A stretch of 64,000 nucleotides of DNA from Pelagomonas calceolata (Eukaryota; Sar; Pelagophyceae; Pelagomonadales; Pelagomonadaceae): positions 1,302,001 to 1,366,000 of the forward strand of contig CAKKNE010000003.1 in NCBI GenBank assembly GCA_918797485.1, given 5' to 3'. A program made the position numbers and the translations under genes. The notes below the pieces were generated by a model. It was not told the DNA's origin. It searched no databases and was given only the letters and a program-made list of their open reading frames with translations. Each line of letters opens with the position of its first letter. The first letter of the stretch is position 1. Of this stretch, positions 55,664 to 64,000 are shown piece by piece.

Positions 55664-55996
55664 GGTCGCATCGCTGGGCTGCCCTTCGACGCTGCTGCCT
55701 CGCGATACTCAGGAGGTATAAATCGTCTCCCAAAAGTCCGCTTGGCGACGGATGTGCATCAGAGGCAGCCAGAGCCAATAAAATTAATTAATCATTCCTA
55801 GTGTCTTACCGCCCGCTAGCTAATCTTCGACGCCGACCAAGCGCGTGCACGCGTCCAGGTCGCATCTTGCAAGCTTCGCGCCTGCAATTGCAGCCAGACC
55901 CGTTTCGCCGCCGCAGCAGTCCTTGCACCGCGCACGTGGAATCCCTGCAAACACGTAGTCAGCTCTCCCAAAGCTCCCCAGCCGTACAGATCAAAA
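55664..55996. promoter_or_regulatory. Upstream region of divergent PhyH-like and oligopeptidase genes
   Basis: 333 bp with one CTAG motif and an AT-rich run (AATAAAATTAATTAATC) directly before it. No gene. Confidence 0.5.
55798..55820 (+). repeat. CTAG palindromic intergenic motif
   Basis: CTAGTGTCTTAC, CGC, CCGCTAGC, a full-length copy. 135 bases from the minus-strand start and 177 from the plus-strand start. Confidence 0.85.
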
Positions 55997-58446
55997 ATGG
56001 CAATGATCGCCCGCCGCCTCGCCCTAGGAGCAGCGGCAGCCACGTCCTTATTCAACGAGCGCGTGCAAGCGCTCAGCGCCGCTGCCAAATCGAAGGCCGT
56101 GCCGCCCGTGGCCCCTCGCCGACCGAAGGACATCCTCTTCGGCAAGGTCGCCGGCGAGGACCGCGGCCCGAACCCCATGGACCCGCCCATCGTCCGCCAG
56201 GACCCCTACTTTTGGTTAAGGGACGACACGCGCAAGGACAAGGACATCCTCGCGCACCTCGACGCGGAGAACGCCTACTCCCAGGCGCAGACGGCGCATC
56301 TGGAACAGTTCCGCGAGTCGCTCTATCAGGAGATGTTGTCTCACGTCAAAGAAGACGACGATACGGTGCCGTACAAAGATGGGGACTACATGTACTGGTC
56401 GCGGACCGTCAAGGGGCTCTCGTACAGACAGTACCTCCGCAAGCGCGTCGGGACCGAAGATGAAGTAATATACCTAGACGTCAATGAGGTCAGCAAGACC
56501 TTACCCAATCCAAAACAGTGCGTCGTGAACCAGGTCGAGGCGTCGCCGGACGGGAGCAAGATCGCCTACGCCGTCGACGGGACCGGATATGAGACTTACG
56601 ACATCGTCGTCAAGTACTTAGATGGTTCGAAGCCGGACGAAACGATCACGAAGACCATGGGCGGCGTCGCGTGGAAGGATGAAAAGACCTTTTATTACGT
56701 GGTGGAGGACAAGAGCCACCGCCCTTATCAAGTGTGGCGGCACGTTTTGGGCGAAGCCCAAGATCAAGACCAGCTCGTCTATGAGGAGCTCGACGATCTG
56801 TACAACGTTGCGTGTTGGCGATCTTTAGATGGGTCGCTGATCTTCATCGAGGCCGAGTCCAAGGAAACGACGGAATTGAGATTCATCCCACAAAGCGGGA
56901 CGGAGCCGGTCTTAGTGAGAAAGCGCGAGCCGGGCGTGCGCTACGACGCCGCTTCTCATGCACCCTCGTCTTCGCTGATCCTCACGTCGAACATCGGCGG
57001 CCTGCGCAACCGTGCTTTATTTACGGCACCCGTTTCGGCACCGGCGGACTGGACGCCGCTCATGGATTCTGAAGGCGCCGCCGTGCTGCCCCACGACGAG
57101 GGCCGGTCGCTGGACAACCCGCGCGCTTTTAAGGACTTCGTCGTCGTTACTGGGAGGGAAGATGGCTTCACGCAGATCTGGGTCGCGCCGCTTACGGCGT
57201 CCGGCGACCAGGAGTGTTCCGCGCCCGTCGCGGCGCAGGCGCACCGAATGCAGTTCGAGGCCGACGCGTTCACGGCTCGCTTAGGCGCCAACGCGGAGTT
57301 TGACCCCCAGCAACAGCTGCGCGTCACCTATTCCTCGACCGTCGCGCCCGGCTCGACGATGCAGTACGACATCGCCACTAAGGGTTACGAGGTCCTCAAG
57401 GTCGCGCCCGTCCCCAACTACGACGCTACCTTGTATGATACGGAGCGCCTGGAAGTGCCGGCGCGCGACGGCGTGAAGATCCCGGTGACGTTGTTTTGGC
57501 GCAAGGACCAGAAAAAGCCGAAGATGCCCACGCACTTGTATGGGTATGGTTCTTATGGGATTTCCATGGATCCCTCCTTCTCCGCGTCGCGGCTAGCCTT
57601 AGTGGACCGCGGCATCTGCTACGCCATCGCCCATATCAGAGGAGGCGGCGAGATGGGCCACCACCTGTGTGGAAATCAACCAGTCTGTCGGGTGCCCCGA
57701 CAATCTTCACTAAGTCATTTCTCGGCGATGACGCGGCCGACCTGGCTCGGTCGAGCGGCGAGGAACCGGCATCGCCACGCCATCGAGCAGGCGTCGCGTC
57801 GACGTCGTGGAGGACGACGCGATGATTCAGCACGAACGCGACGTAAAATTTTGATTTCCACACAGGTCATCACGAGTGGTACGAAAAACAAGGTAAATAT
57901 CTGGCGAAGAAGAACACGTTCCATGATTTTGTGGACTGTGCGCGATACCTCAAAGAGAAAGGCATCAGTGGCGACATGTCCTGCGAAGGCCGAAGCGCCG
58001 GTGGACTGTTAGTCGGCAACGCGGTCAACCTCGCCCCGGAGGCCTTCAACGCCTGCATCGCCGGCGTCCCTTTCGTGGACTTGATGACGACGATGTGCGA
58101 CCCGTCCATACCACTAACGACGGAGGAGTGGGAGGAGTGGGGCAATCCTAATGAGGCGAAGTATCACGACTACATGCTCTCGTATTCTCCGATTGACAAC
58201 GTGCAGGCGGGCGTGACGTACCCCCAGATGTTGTTGGTGAGTGGCCTAAACGACCCGCGCGTCGCCTACTGGGAGCCGGCGAAGTGGGCTCAAGTATTAA
58301 GGCACGAAATCGCGAACGGCGACGAGACGCTCGTGAAGATGGATATGAGCGCTGGTCACTTTAGTGCGGCGGACCGCTACCGCTACCTGCGCGAGCTGGC
58401 CTTCGACTACGCCTGGCTGCTGGACGTGTTCGGGAAGGCGGAGTAG
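55997..58446 (+). CDS. Prolyl oligopeptidase family (S9A, oligopeptidase B-like) peptidase, one introner intron
   Basis: Exons 55997-57656 and 57866-58446 encode 746 residues. A short presequence-like start (MIARRLALGAAAATSLF) precedes a seven-bladed propeller beginning DPYFWLRDD. The alpha/beta-hydrolase part has GYGSYGISMDPSF, RGGGEMG, and the triad Ser597 (GRSAGG), Asp683 (GLNDPRV) and His718 (MSAGHFS). Splicing joins GGGEMG to HHEWYEKQGKYLAKKNTF, the normal family sequence, so the intron model is well supported. The family cleaves peptides after Arg/Lys or Pro. The intron carries a GC 5' splice site. Confidence 0.93.
57657..57865 (+). mobile_element. Introner-type intron, 209 bp, with GC-AG splice sites
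   Basis: Terminal repeats CTGTGTGGAAATC and GATTTCCACACAG are perfect. Target-duplication copies are GCCACCAC (5') and GTCATCAC (3'). Only use of the GC at 57657 with the CAG at 57863-57865 restores the peptidase sequence EMG-HHEWYE. This is the longest copy and appears nearly intact, including a ~36-bp segment that the copy at 19957 lacks. Confidence 0.93.
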
Positions 58447-58569
58447 TCGCCTCGCTTCGACGGCGTCGACCACACGACGCGTCGATGGCGTGGAGGTGGA
58501 CGCGAGCCAACGCGGCGGGCGCGCGATGAGAGGAGTAGTGTGCTAAGTTTATTCTATCAACATTCAAAA

Positions 58570-60063
58570 TTAAGCATACCTGTATGCCTGCACGCAGGAG
58601 ATAGTGGAAAAAGCGCCGAGCGTCCTCGCGAGATACGAGTTATAAAAGTCGGGCTGGCGATACGCGAAGACCATCAAAAAGAACGCAACGACCAGATAAC
58701 TATCACTTCTCACCTTGGGCACTTGTTTGTCGTCGGCACAAAGAGGCGGTCTCCGTAACGGCCCGCCCCTGCAAGTATACGATTTTCCCCCCAGAAGGTA
58801 GTTCACGCAGTCTACCGCGATGAACCACCAAACAGCGAACACCGCCACGACCAGGGCATAACAACATGCACGCGCCGCTCCAGAGCAGTACAACGAAATC
58901 AGAGCAGGGACCGCACCAAAAATGCAAGCAAATCCAGTCCAAACGTTCGCATACGCAAGTGCTCCTGTAACTTCTGCCTCGTAGCGCACCGCGCCTGTAA
59001 TTTCTGCCTCGGCACCGAAGAGATTCTCTACCTTCGTCTCTAGACTATCGAGTCCATCGGCACCCATGAGATTCGAGTAGACCTGCCAAGCTGTCCTTTC
59101 TTCGCCAAAGCTGTCGACTCGCAGGAAACGAGCGCGAAATTTGAGGGCGTGGCGTTGGCTCACTTCGGGGCCGCACCCGCCGCTGCGTAGCAAAAACCGC
59201 ATAGCCTCGTCGTAGCGTCTGAGTCCACAAAGCACACTCGTCAAATTATTGACCGCGACAATTGTACGTTCGTTCCCCTCTCCGTACAAATCCAAGGTGT
59301 CGACGAAGATATCGATCGACCGTTGCAGCGCTTCCTCCTTCCGGCCGAGCCTATAATGGCACTTGGCGATTTGCGCCCGACACCAGAGAATCGCTTCGGG
59401 TCGAGCCAAGTTACGTTGGAAGCAGCCTAGTGCCGCCTCCAGGACAGGAAATGCTTCTTCCACGCGGTCTAAATGCCCTAGACAGATTCCCAACCCAGTA
59501 ATTGCAAAGATCCGAAGCTGATCGTCCTCTGGTCGGCTCAAGTAAGTCTTCCAACACGCCCAGCCCAGTGCAGGGTATAAATCGTTATCGAAAACACACT
59601 TGCAAACACCGCACGATCTCCATCGAGTCCACCTTGAATTTAAGCTCAGAACTGGGTCCGCGTCCGAGTTATAGTCGTAGTCGTCCTCTACCACCATACG
59701 CGCGCGTCGCACAAGGCACGACAAGTGCACAAAGCTCGTGTCAGTCGCACCGCTATATGCGCATTCGCATCCGCACACGAGGCCCTCTCCGGTATCCTCC
59801 AAGCATATGTAGCAGGTCGCGTCCTCCGGTATGTATTCGGCGCAAGCCTCGACCGCGAACGCGACGGCCTCCTTATATTTTTTGTCGGCATGATATTGTT
59901 CCGCGCCTCCGCCGCGGTGTATTTTCTTGCAGATCTGCTTGTGGCCGCGGCGCCAGTGGTCTAAGCGGCAGGGCATATCACAATACCTCACTTGGCACCT
60001 CTCACATCGCGGCGCGTCGTGGGCCAGTGGGGCGGCGCAGGCGGCGCAATTTATGAGGATCAT
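58570..60063 (-). CDS. MYND zinc finger, RING-variant-like and TPR membrane protein
   Basis: 497 residues. Residues 6-45 are a MYND finger (CAACAAP, CERCQVRYCDMPC, HWRRGHKQIC). Residues ~84-155 hold a second Cys/His cluster resembling a RING-variant (ATCYICLEDTGEGLVCGCEC, FVHLSCLV, WRSCGVCKC). TPR repeats of the kinesin-light-chain type follow (EAFPVLEAALGCFQRN, TIVAVNNLTSVLCGLRRYDE). The C-terminal third has about three membrane helices (FACIFGAVPALISLY, CYALVVAVFAVWWFIAV, SYLVVAFFLMVFAY). Perhaps a membrane-bound E3-type or signalling scaffold. Function is not established. Confidence 0.8.
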   Translation of the reverse strand: MILINCAACAAPLAHDAPRCERCQVRYCDMPCRLDHWRRGHKQICKKIHRGGGAEQYHADKKYKEAVAFAVEACAEYIPEDATCYICLEDTGEGLVCGCECAYSGATDTSFVHLSCLVRRARMVVEDDYDYNSDADPVLSLNSRWTRWRSCGVCKCVFDNDLYPALGWACWKTYLSRPEDDQLRIFAITGLGICLGHLDRVEEAFPVLEAALGCFQRNLARPEAILWCRAQIAKCHYRLGRKEEALQRSIDIFVDTLDLYGEGNERTIVAVNNLTSVLCGLRRYDEAMRFLLRSGGCGPEVSQRHALKFRARFLRVDSFGEERTAWQVYSNLMGADGLDSLETKVENLFGAEAEITGAVRYEAEVTGALAYANVWTGFACIFGAVPALISLYCSGAARACCYALVVAVFAVWWFIAVDCVNYLLGGKSYTCRGGPLRRPPLCADDKQVPKVRSDSYLVVAFFLMVFAYRQPDFYNSYLARTLGAFSTISCVQAYRYA

Positions 60064-60232
60064 TTTGCGTTGGTTTGGCGTATATGAGGTTCGCGCGGCG
60101 GCGAGTGCTTTTTGGCAAAGTAACCACAGTCAAAACGGGTTTTCGCGCGGACGCATGCGTCTGCAGAGGCTAGCTACGATAAGCGACGTAAGCAATAAAC
60201 GTAACTGTTATACACGAGAAGCAAGCACGAAT

Positions 60233-61177
60233 CTAGGAGCCAATCTGCAAACCGTAGCCGAACTTGAACGAGTCCCGCGGCTTGCCCGGCTCCGCCGCCC
60301 AGCCCAGCGTCATCTCCGCGCTGAACAGCAACTTGGCCGCCGGCGACAGGACCGCCTCGACGCAGGACTGCATCCGCCCGCTGCCGTCGACCGCGAGGTT
60401 GACCCTCGACTGCTTCAACGCAAATTCCGCACCAGCACTGAACGACGCGTCGCCCGTCGCGGGCGCCACGTTCAGCTCCGTGCCCAGCGTGACGCGGTTC
60501 GGACTGACGGTTCGCGCGTAGCCCAGCGCCAACTGGCCGGGCTGCGCCGGCGGCCCCGCGCTCCAGGACGCGACGCCCGACCACTTGTCGCCCGTCCACT
60601 TGAGGGCCGACGTGAACGTCGCCGCGGGCGCCGCCGCCTGGAGGATGCCCTCGCCACCTAAAGCTAGTCGCTTCGTGATGGCCTGGACGTAGCTGCAGCC
60701 GAGGTGCGTCCCGTTCACCCCATGAATGTTCCGCGCGACCTTGAGCTGCGACGACGACGTCGTGCCAATGTAGTCCAAATCGCAAATGCCCACAAAGGCC
60801 TGGGGGTCGTTGGGCAAATTAAAAATGAGCTTGCCCTGCAAGGGGCCGGCGACGGCCCCGACGATCTGGCCCTCCACGGTCCCGTACTGGTCGACGGACC
60901 CGAAGCACACGCGCTCGTTGTCGCCGAGCGTCGCGCCGAACTTGTAATGCTGGTTCGCCGACGGGTAGTGGCTCCCGCCCAACCAGAAATTATGGTTCAC
61001 GGCGAAGGTCGGCGTGAGCGGCTTGCTCACGTCGAACTTCACGCCCTCAAAGGTGTTGCAGTGGACGACCCTCCGGCAGTCGTCGTGGAGCCGCTCGAAC
61101 GGGCCCGGGTTCTTCGGGCCCTGCGTGTCGTCCTCCGCCGGAGCTAATTCGAGGCATCGGGACGCTTTCGCGCCCAT
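60233..61177 (-). CDS. TOM40: TOM40, outer-mitochondrial-membrane protein import channel
   Basis: 314 residues. The sequence follows the Porin_3/TOM40 family closely: NPGPFERLHDDCRRV, FEGVKFDVSKPLTPTFAVNH, LGGSHYPSANQHYKFGATLG, LPNDPQAFVGICDLDYIG and the last strand DSFKFGYGLQIGS. TOM40 forms the 19-stranded barrel through which nearly all mitochondrial precursors pass. The N-terminus is short (MGAKASRCLELAP), with a possible myristoylation-like MGAK start. Divergent from the RBBP5-like gene. Confidence 0.93.
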   Translation of the reverse strand: MGAKASRCLELAPAEDDTQGPKNPGPFERLHDDCRRVVHCNTFEGVKFDVSKPLTPTFAVNHNFWLGGSHYPSANQHYKFGATLGDNERVCFGSVDQYGTVEGQIVGAVAGPLQGKLIFNLPNDPQAFVGICDLDYIGTTSSSQLKVARNIHGVNGTHLGCSYVQAITKRLALGGEGILQAAAPAATFTSALKWTGDKWSGVASWSAGPPAQPGQLALGYARTVSPNRVTLGTELNVAPATGDASFSAGAEFALKQSRVNLAVDGSGRMQSCVEAVLSPAAKLLFSAEMTLGWAAEPGKPRDSFKFGYGLQIGS

Positions 61178-61695
61178 GGTTGGCTAGGCGCGCGCGTCCG
61201 CGGCGGCAGCGCTCGCTGGAGAGTGCTTGTGCCTCTCGCTCGCTGGAGGGGGCTGGCGTCGAAAGTGCTGGCGGGTACGGCTTGACAGCTTCGCGTACGT
61301 TTCGCCGGCGTCTTAGAGCTATTTCTAGCTCGCAGCGGTGTGACAACGCGTACAGCGCTGGCAAAACCACGGCGGCGCAGGCGGCAGGGCTAGCGTTCAA
61401 AGACACACTTAGGTCCTTAGGGAGAGCTAGAGCGCAAAACGCTGCGAACCGGGCATACGGTCAGTCCGGCCAGCGTGAGCGCCTCCAGCACGTCTCCTAC
61501 TGCTGCGCGGAGCCAGCCCTACAGCTTGACCCCAGAGACGTCCAAGCCTTGCAAAGCTGCAGCCGGCTGCCGCGACGCCAATCGGGGACGCGCGCGCGAT
61601 AGGGAGGCTCTGATCGCGCCGAAGACGCGACCTTGGGCGACGCGTCGACTGCGCAAAAAGCTTGCTGCAAAACAGCCACGTGCGCGACGAGAGCA
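61178..61695. promoter_or_regulatory. Upstream region of divergent TOM40 and RBBP5-like genes
   Basis: 518 bp between divergent starts, without a CTAG motif. Nothing coding. The upstream part has short direct repeats of CGCTCGCTGGAG near 61209 and 61237. Confidence 0.4.
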
Positions 61696-64000
61696 ATGTC
61701 AAACCTCGCCCTATTACCGCCCACGGCCCACTGCGCCGTCGCCGACCGCGTCGAGCCCTACGGCCTCGTAGCCAACGGCTACGGCCCCTGCACGGCGCTC
61801 TCATTAGATAAGAGCGGCCGCCACGTCGCCGCCGGCTACGAGCGCGGCGCGCTGTTCGTCTGGGATCTCAGCGTGCGGGACGCGGCGCCGGCGCGCGCGG
61901 CGGTCGCGGCGCACGCGGCTGGCGTGCGCGCCGTGACGTGGCTCTCCTCGACGAGCCTCGCGACGAGCGGCGGCGATCAGAGCATAACGGTCTGGCGCCT
62001 GCATTTGGGACGAGGCCGGCTGTTCTGTCGCGCGCGCGCGGCCTTTGACGGCGTTTCGTTGGATTCATATGATCGCTCGTTGTTGGCCGTATCTACACAA
62101 GTCCCGCCGCGCGTCTTTGCCTGCCGCGACCTGCCGCTCGGAAATGAAACTGAATTTGAGGTCGGCGACCGCGTCCAGGCGCGGTGGAATGGGGAGCCCA
62201 CATGGTATGTCGGGACGCTTACGTCCGTAAATCCCTACGCTATTGACTACGACGACGGCGACCACGAGGATGATGTGGACTTGTCATTAATTCGCGCGTC
62301 GCGCCTGCCGGACCCGCCCCGGTACCCGACGCCCGATGCCGCGCCGCCGACCTGTTCCACAGTACTAGAGGGGCGCGACGTCGGCGCCCTCTGCGACGTG
62401 GCCTGTTTTGCGAACGACGGCGTCTTCGCGGCCAAGGGCGAGGACTGCTGGTGCGGCGAGGCAACTCTAAAATTGCATGGTAAAGTAAAAGCCGTCGCTT
62501 CTGCGTCAAAACATGTCGCTTGTGCCTGCAGTGACGGCGCCGTGCGCATCCTCAAGGTGGATACATCTATCATATTGTTACATTCCCTGAGGAACCCCAT
62601 CGACAAGGTCCAGTTCTCTTCACCAAGTTTCGGCGCCGGCGGCGAGCATTTGGTAGCAGCGGCGCACGTCGGGTCGCAGGTCCAATTTTACGTGTGGGAG
62701 GTCCAGAGCGGCCACTGTCTGGCGCGGCCGCGCGACGACGACAAGGACTCGCAGGACCGCGGGCCAATTCAAGCACTCGCGTGCCACGCGAACGGGGCCG
62801 TGATCTGCACGGCGGCCGCGCACGCGTCCCAGCACGCGATCCGCGTCTGGGCGGCGCCCGACGGTTTTAGTTGGCGGGCCTACGCGCCGAACTTTGAAGA
62901 ATTACACGAGAACATTACTTATAACGAGCGCGAGGACGAGTTCGACACGACCGTGGATAGCAAGGCCCCGTCGCATCCGCAAGCGGAGATTGAGGCGCTG
63001 CTGGGCGCGCATGGGTGCACTCTAGACGATGTTTTGAGGGTGGAACCGACGGTCTTCGACGCGGCGTCGGGCGAGTGGGTGCCGAACGCGGACGGGACCG
63101 AGGAGCTCGCCTTCGACGATACGTGGTCGGCGCCGGAGCGCGCGCGCTTCCGCCGGGCGCTCGCCGCGCTGCAGGGCGAGGATGAAGCGGAGGCGCCGGC
63201 GGCCGTGGAGGTGGAGGTCGTCGCGGAGGAATCGGAGCTGCTCGACGCCGTCGGCCTCCCGCCGCGGTCGCGGTCGCGGTCGCCCTCGCCCGCGCCGTCC
63301 TGGTCGTCAGAGGAGGACGAGGAGCCGCCCGCGTCGCCGGCGTCGTCGCCGTCGCTGCCGTCGTCGTCGCCGTCGCTGGAGCCGGCCCCGAAGGTGACGC
63401 CGCCCTCGCCGCCGGCCTCGCCGCCGCGGGAGACGACGAAGGCGTCGCCGCTCCGAGTGAAGCAGGTCGCTCGGCAGAGGAAGACCGCGCCGCCGCCTCC
63501 AGCCGTTGGCGGGGTCGCGGCGGCACCCCCACGGCAGAGGAAGGCCGTGCCGCCGCCACCGCCGCCGCCGGCCGTTGTTGAGCTCGCGGCGGCACCGCCG
63601 CTCCATCGTGCCACGCCCGCGGCCGGCGACTGGCGCATCATTGGCGCGCATGTACAAGATTCCGACGATGCGACGGTGCGCGGCGTCGTGACCGATTGCA
63701 CCCACGCTTTCAAGGAAGTAACGACGACGACTGGCTCCGTGGTGATGATGCGACGCTCAAAATTGACGCGAACGACGCTGACGGACGAGGAAGTTGCGCT
63801 CTGCGCGCGCCCAACGTCACTGAAGGACTACGTGCAAGCACGGATTGACGGCACGATACGGGTGAGCCACGGCGAGAACGGTCGAGAATTTAAGAACTGC
63901 TACACGTGCGCGGACGGCACGGAGCGGCGGCAATTCGAGGTCAAGGCTACTCATGTTCGGTGTGCCCTCTGTGGTGATGCGCATACGTGGTCCTTGGAAA
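61696..64000 (+). CDS. RBBP5: RBBP5/SWD1-like COMPASS subunit with inserted Tudor-like domain (3' partial)
   Basis: The ATG at 61696 opens a frame that stays open to the window end (768 codons). The first ~400 residues are WD40 blades: GYGPCTALSLDKSGRHVAAG, FVWDLS, LATSGGDQSITVWRL, HVACACSDGAVRILK and VAAAHVGSQVQFYVWEV. The hinge after the propeller, NFEELHENITYNEREDEFD, is the RBBP5/SWD1 signature. In COMPASS/MLL complexes this subunit helps activate H3K4 methylation. Residues ~154-200 (FEVGDRVQARWN, TWYVGTLTSVNPYAIDYDDG) form a Tudor-like module between blades. The C-terminal part is long, Ser/Pro-rich, and ends in a region with paired cysteines (CYTCADG, CALCGD). Confidence 0.85.
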   Translation, partial: MSNLALLPPTAHCAVADRVEPYGLVANGYGPCTALSLDKSGRHVAAGYERGALFVWDLSVRDAAPARAAVAAHAAGVRAVTWLSSTSLATSGGDQSITVWRLHLGRGRLFCRARAAFDGVSLDSYDRSLLAVSTQVPPRVFACRDLPLGNETEFEVGDRVQARWNGEPTWYVGTLTSVNPYAIDYDDGDHEDDVDLSLIRASRLPDPPRYPTPDAAPPTCSTVLEGRDVGALCDVACFANDGVFAAKGEDCWCGEATLKLHGKVKAVASASKHVACACSDGAVRILKVDTSIILLHSLRNPIDKVQFSSPSFGAGGEHLVAAAHVGSQVQFYVWEVQSGHCLARPRDDDKDSQDRGPIQALACHANGAVICTAAAHASQHAIRVWAAPDGFSWRAYAPNFEELHENITYNEREDEFDTTVDSKAPSHPQAEIEALLGAHGCTLDDVLRVEPTVFDAASGEWVPNADGTEELAFDDTWSAPERARFRRALAALQGEDEAEAPAAVEVEVVAEESELLDAVGLPPRSRSRSPSPAPSWSSEEDEEPPASPASSPSLPSSSPSLEPAPKVTPPSPPASPPRETTKASPLRVKQVARQRKTAPPPPAVGGVAAAPPRQRKAVPPPPPPPAVVELAAAPPLHRATPAAGDWRIIGAHVQDSDDATVRGVVTDCTHAFKEVTTTTGSVVMMRRSKLTRTTLTDEEVALCARPTSLKDYVQARIDGTIRVSHGENGREFKNCYTCADGTERRQFEVKATHVRCALCGDAHTWSLE

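Noticed and set aside
1-64000. CRISPR arrays, rRNA, tRNA genes, insertion sequences of bacterial type
   Set aside because: None seen; no regularly spaced repeats and no convincing A/B-box pair or cloverleaf found by eye. A tRNA scan was not possible, so a missed tRNA cannot be excluded.

Overview
This is nuclear DNA of a compact, GC-rich eukaryote, most likely a stramenopile alga of the pelagophyte type (Aureococcus/Pelagomonas relatives). The case for a eukaryote is the gene set: spliceosome, SAGA/COMPASS, TOM40, a mitochondrial phosphate carrier, SURF1, NatD and METTL13. The case for a plastid-bearing alga is several N-termini that look like bipartite plastid or thylakoid-lumen presequences. 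The pelagophyte assignment rests mainly on short mobile introns of the introner-element kind, known from Aureococcus, and is an inference. No rRNA, tRNA, CRISPR array or autonomous transposon was recognised.

Layout. 1-10.8 kb: U2SURP (5' end cut by the window), a PDZ/Sel1 protein, a Cys-rich membrane protein, an ArfGAP-like protein, a TPR protein and a phosphate carrier. 11-18.5 kb: a Kir-type K+ channel carrying a zinc finger, a 2OG-Fe(II) hydroxylase, a Sec14-like protein, an unrecognised plastid-type protein and a SAP30/SGF29-type chromatin protein. 19-24.3 kb: a GT92-like glycosyltransferase, a coiled-coil protein, a lumenal peptide gene overlapping a methyltransferase, and a USP-like protease. 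24.5-33.3 kb: a small Cys-pair protein, a membrane paraoxonase-like protein, two neighbours sharing a C-terminal module, a three-exon lumenal TPR protein and a small CXXC protein. 33.3-48.9 kb: an IQ/SAM/ankyrin protein, SURF1, two abutting gene fragments (exostosin and TPR), a METTL13 C-terminal-half protein, a LENG1-like protein, a possible EDC1/PNRC-like decapping factor, SF3A1, NatD, an SMR transporter, a small membrane protein and a helicase-associated-repeat protein. 48.9-64 kb: a luminal protein, an Mpv17-like protein, a GBP-like coiled-coil protein, a PhyH-like dioxygenase, a prolyl oligopeptidase, a MYND/TPR membrane protein, TOM40 and an RBBP5-like COMPASS subunit running off the 3' end.

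Most genes are single-exon and closely packed, often in divergent or convergent pairs. All nine introns I could define end in CACAG. Seven show clear introner features: terminal inverted repeats, imperfect 8-bp target duplications or a shared inner palindrome. The 31385-31454 and 49319-49431 introns are weaker cases. The 5' splice site lies in the upstream duplication and the 3' splice site in the element's terminal repeat, so the elements splice in both orientations. A second dispersed signal is a ~23-bp imperfect palindrome (CTAGTGTCTTAC, about 3 bases, CCGCTAGC) found once in many intergenic spaces and never seen inside a gene. These two repeated systems are the strongest candidates for little-described biology here. 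The most unusual proteins are a Tudor-like insert in an RBBP5 homologue, a SAP30-type domain fused to an SGF29-type double Tudor, and a C2H2 finger inside a Kir cytoplasmic domain.
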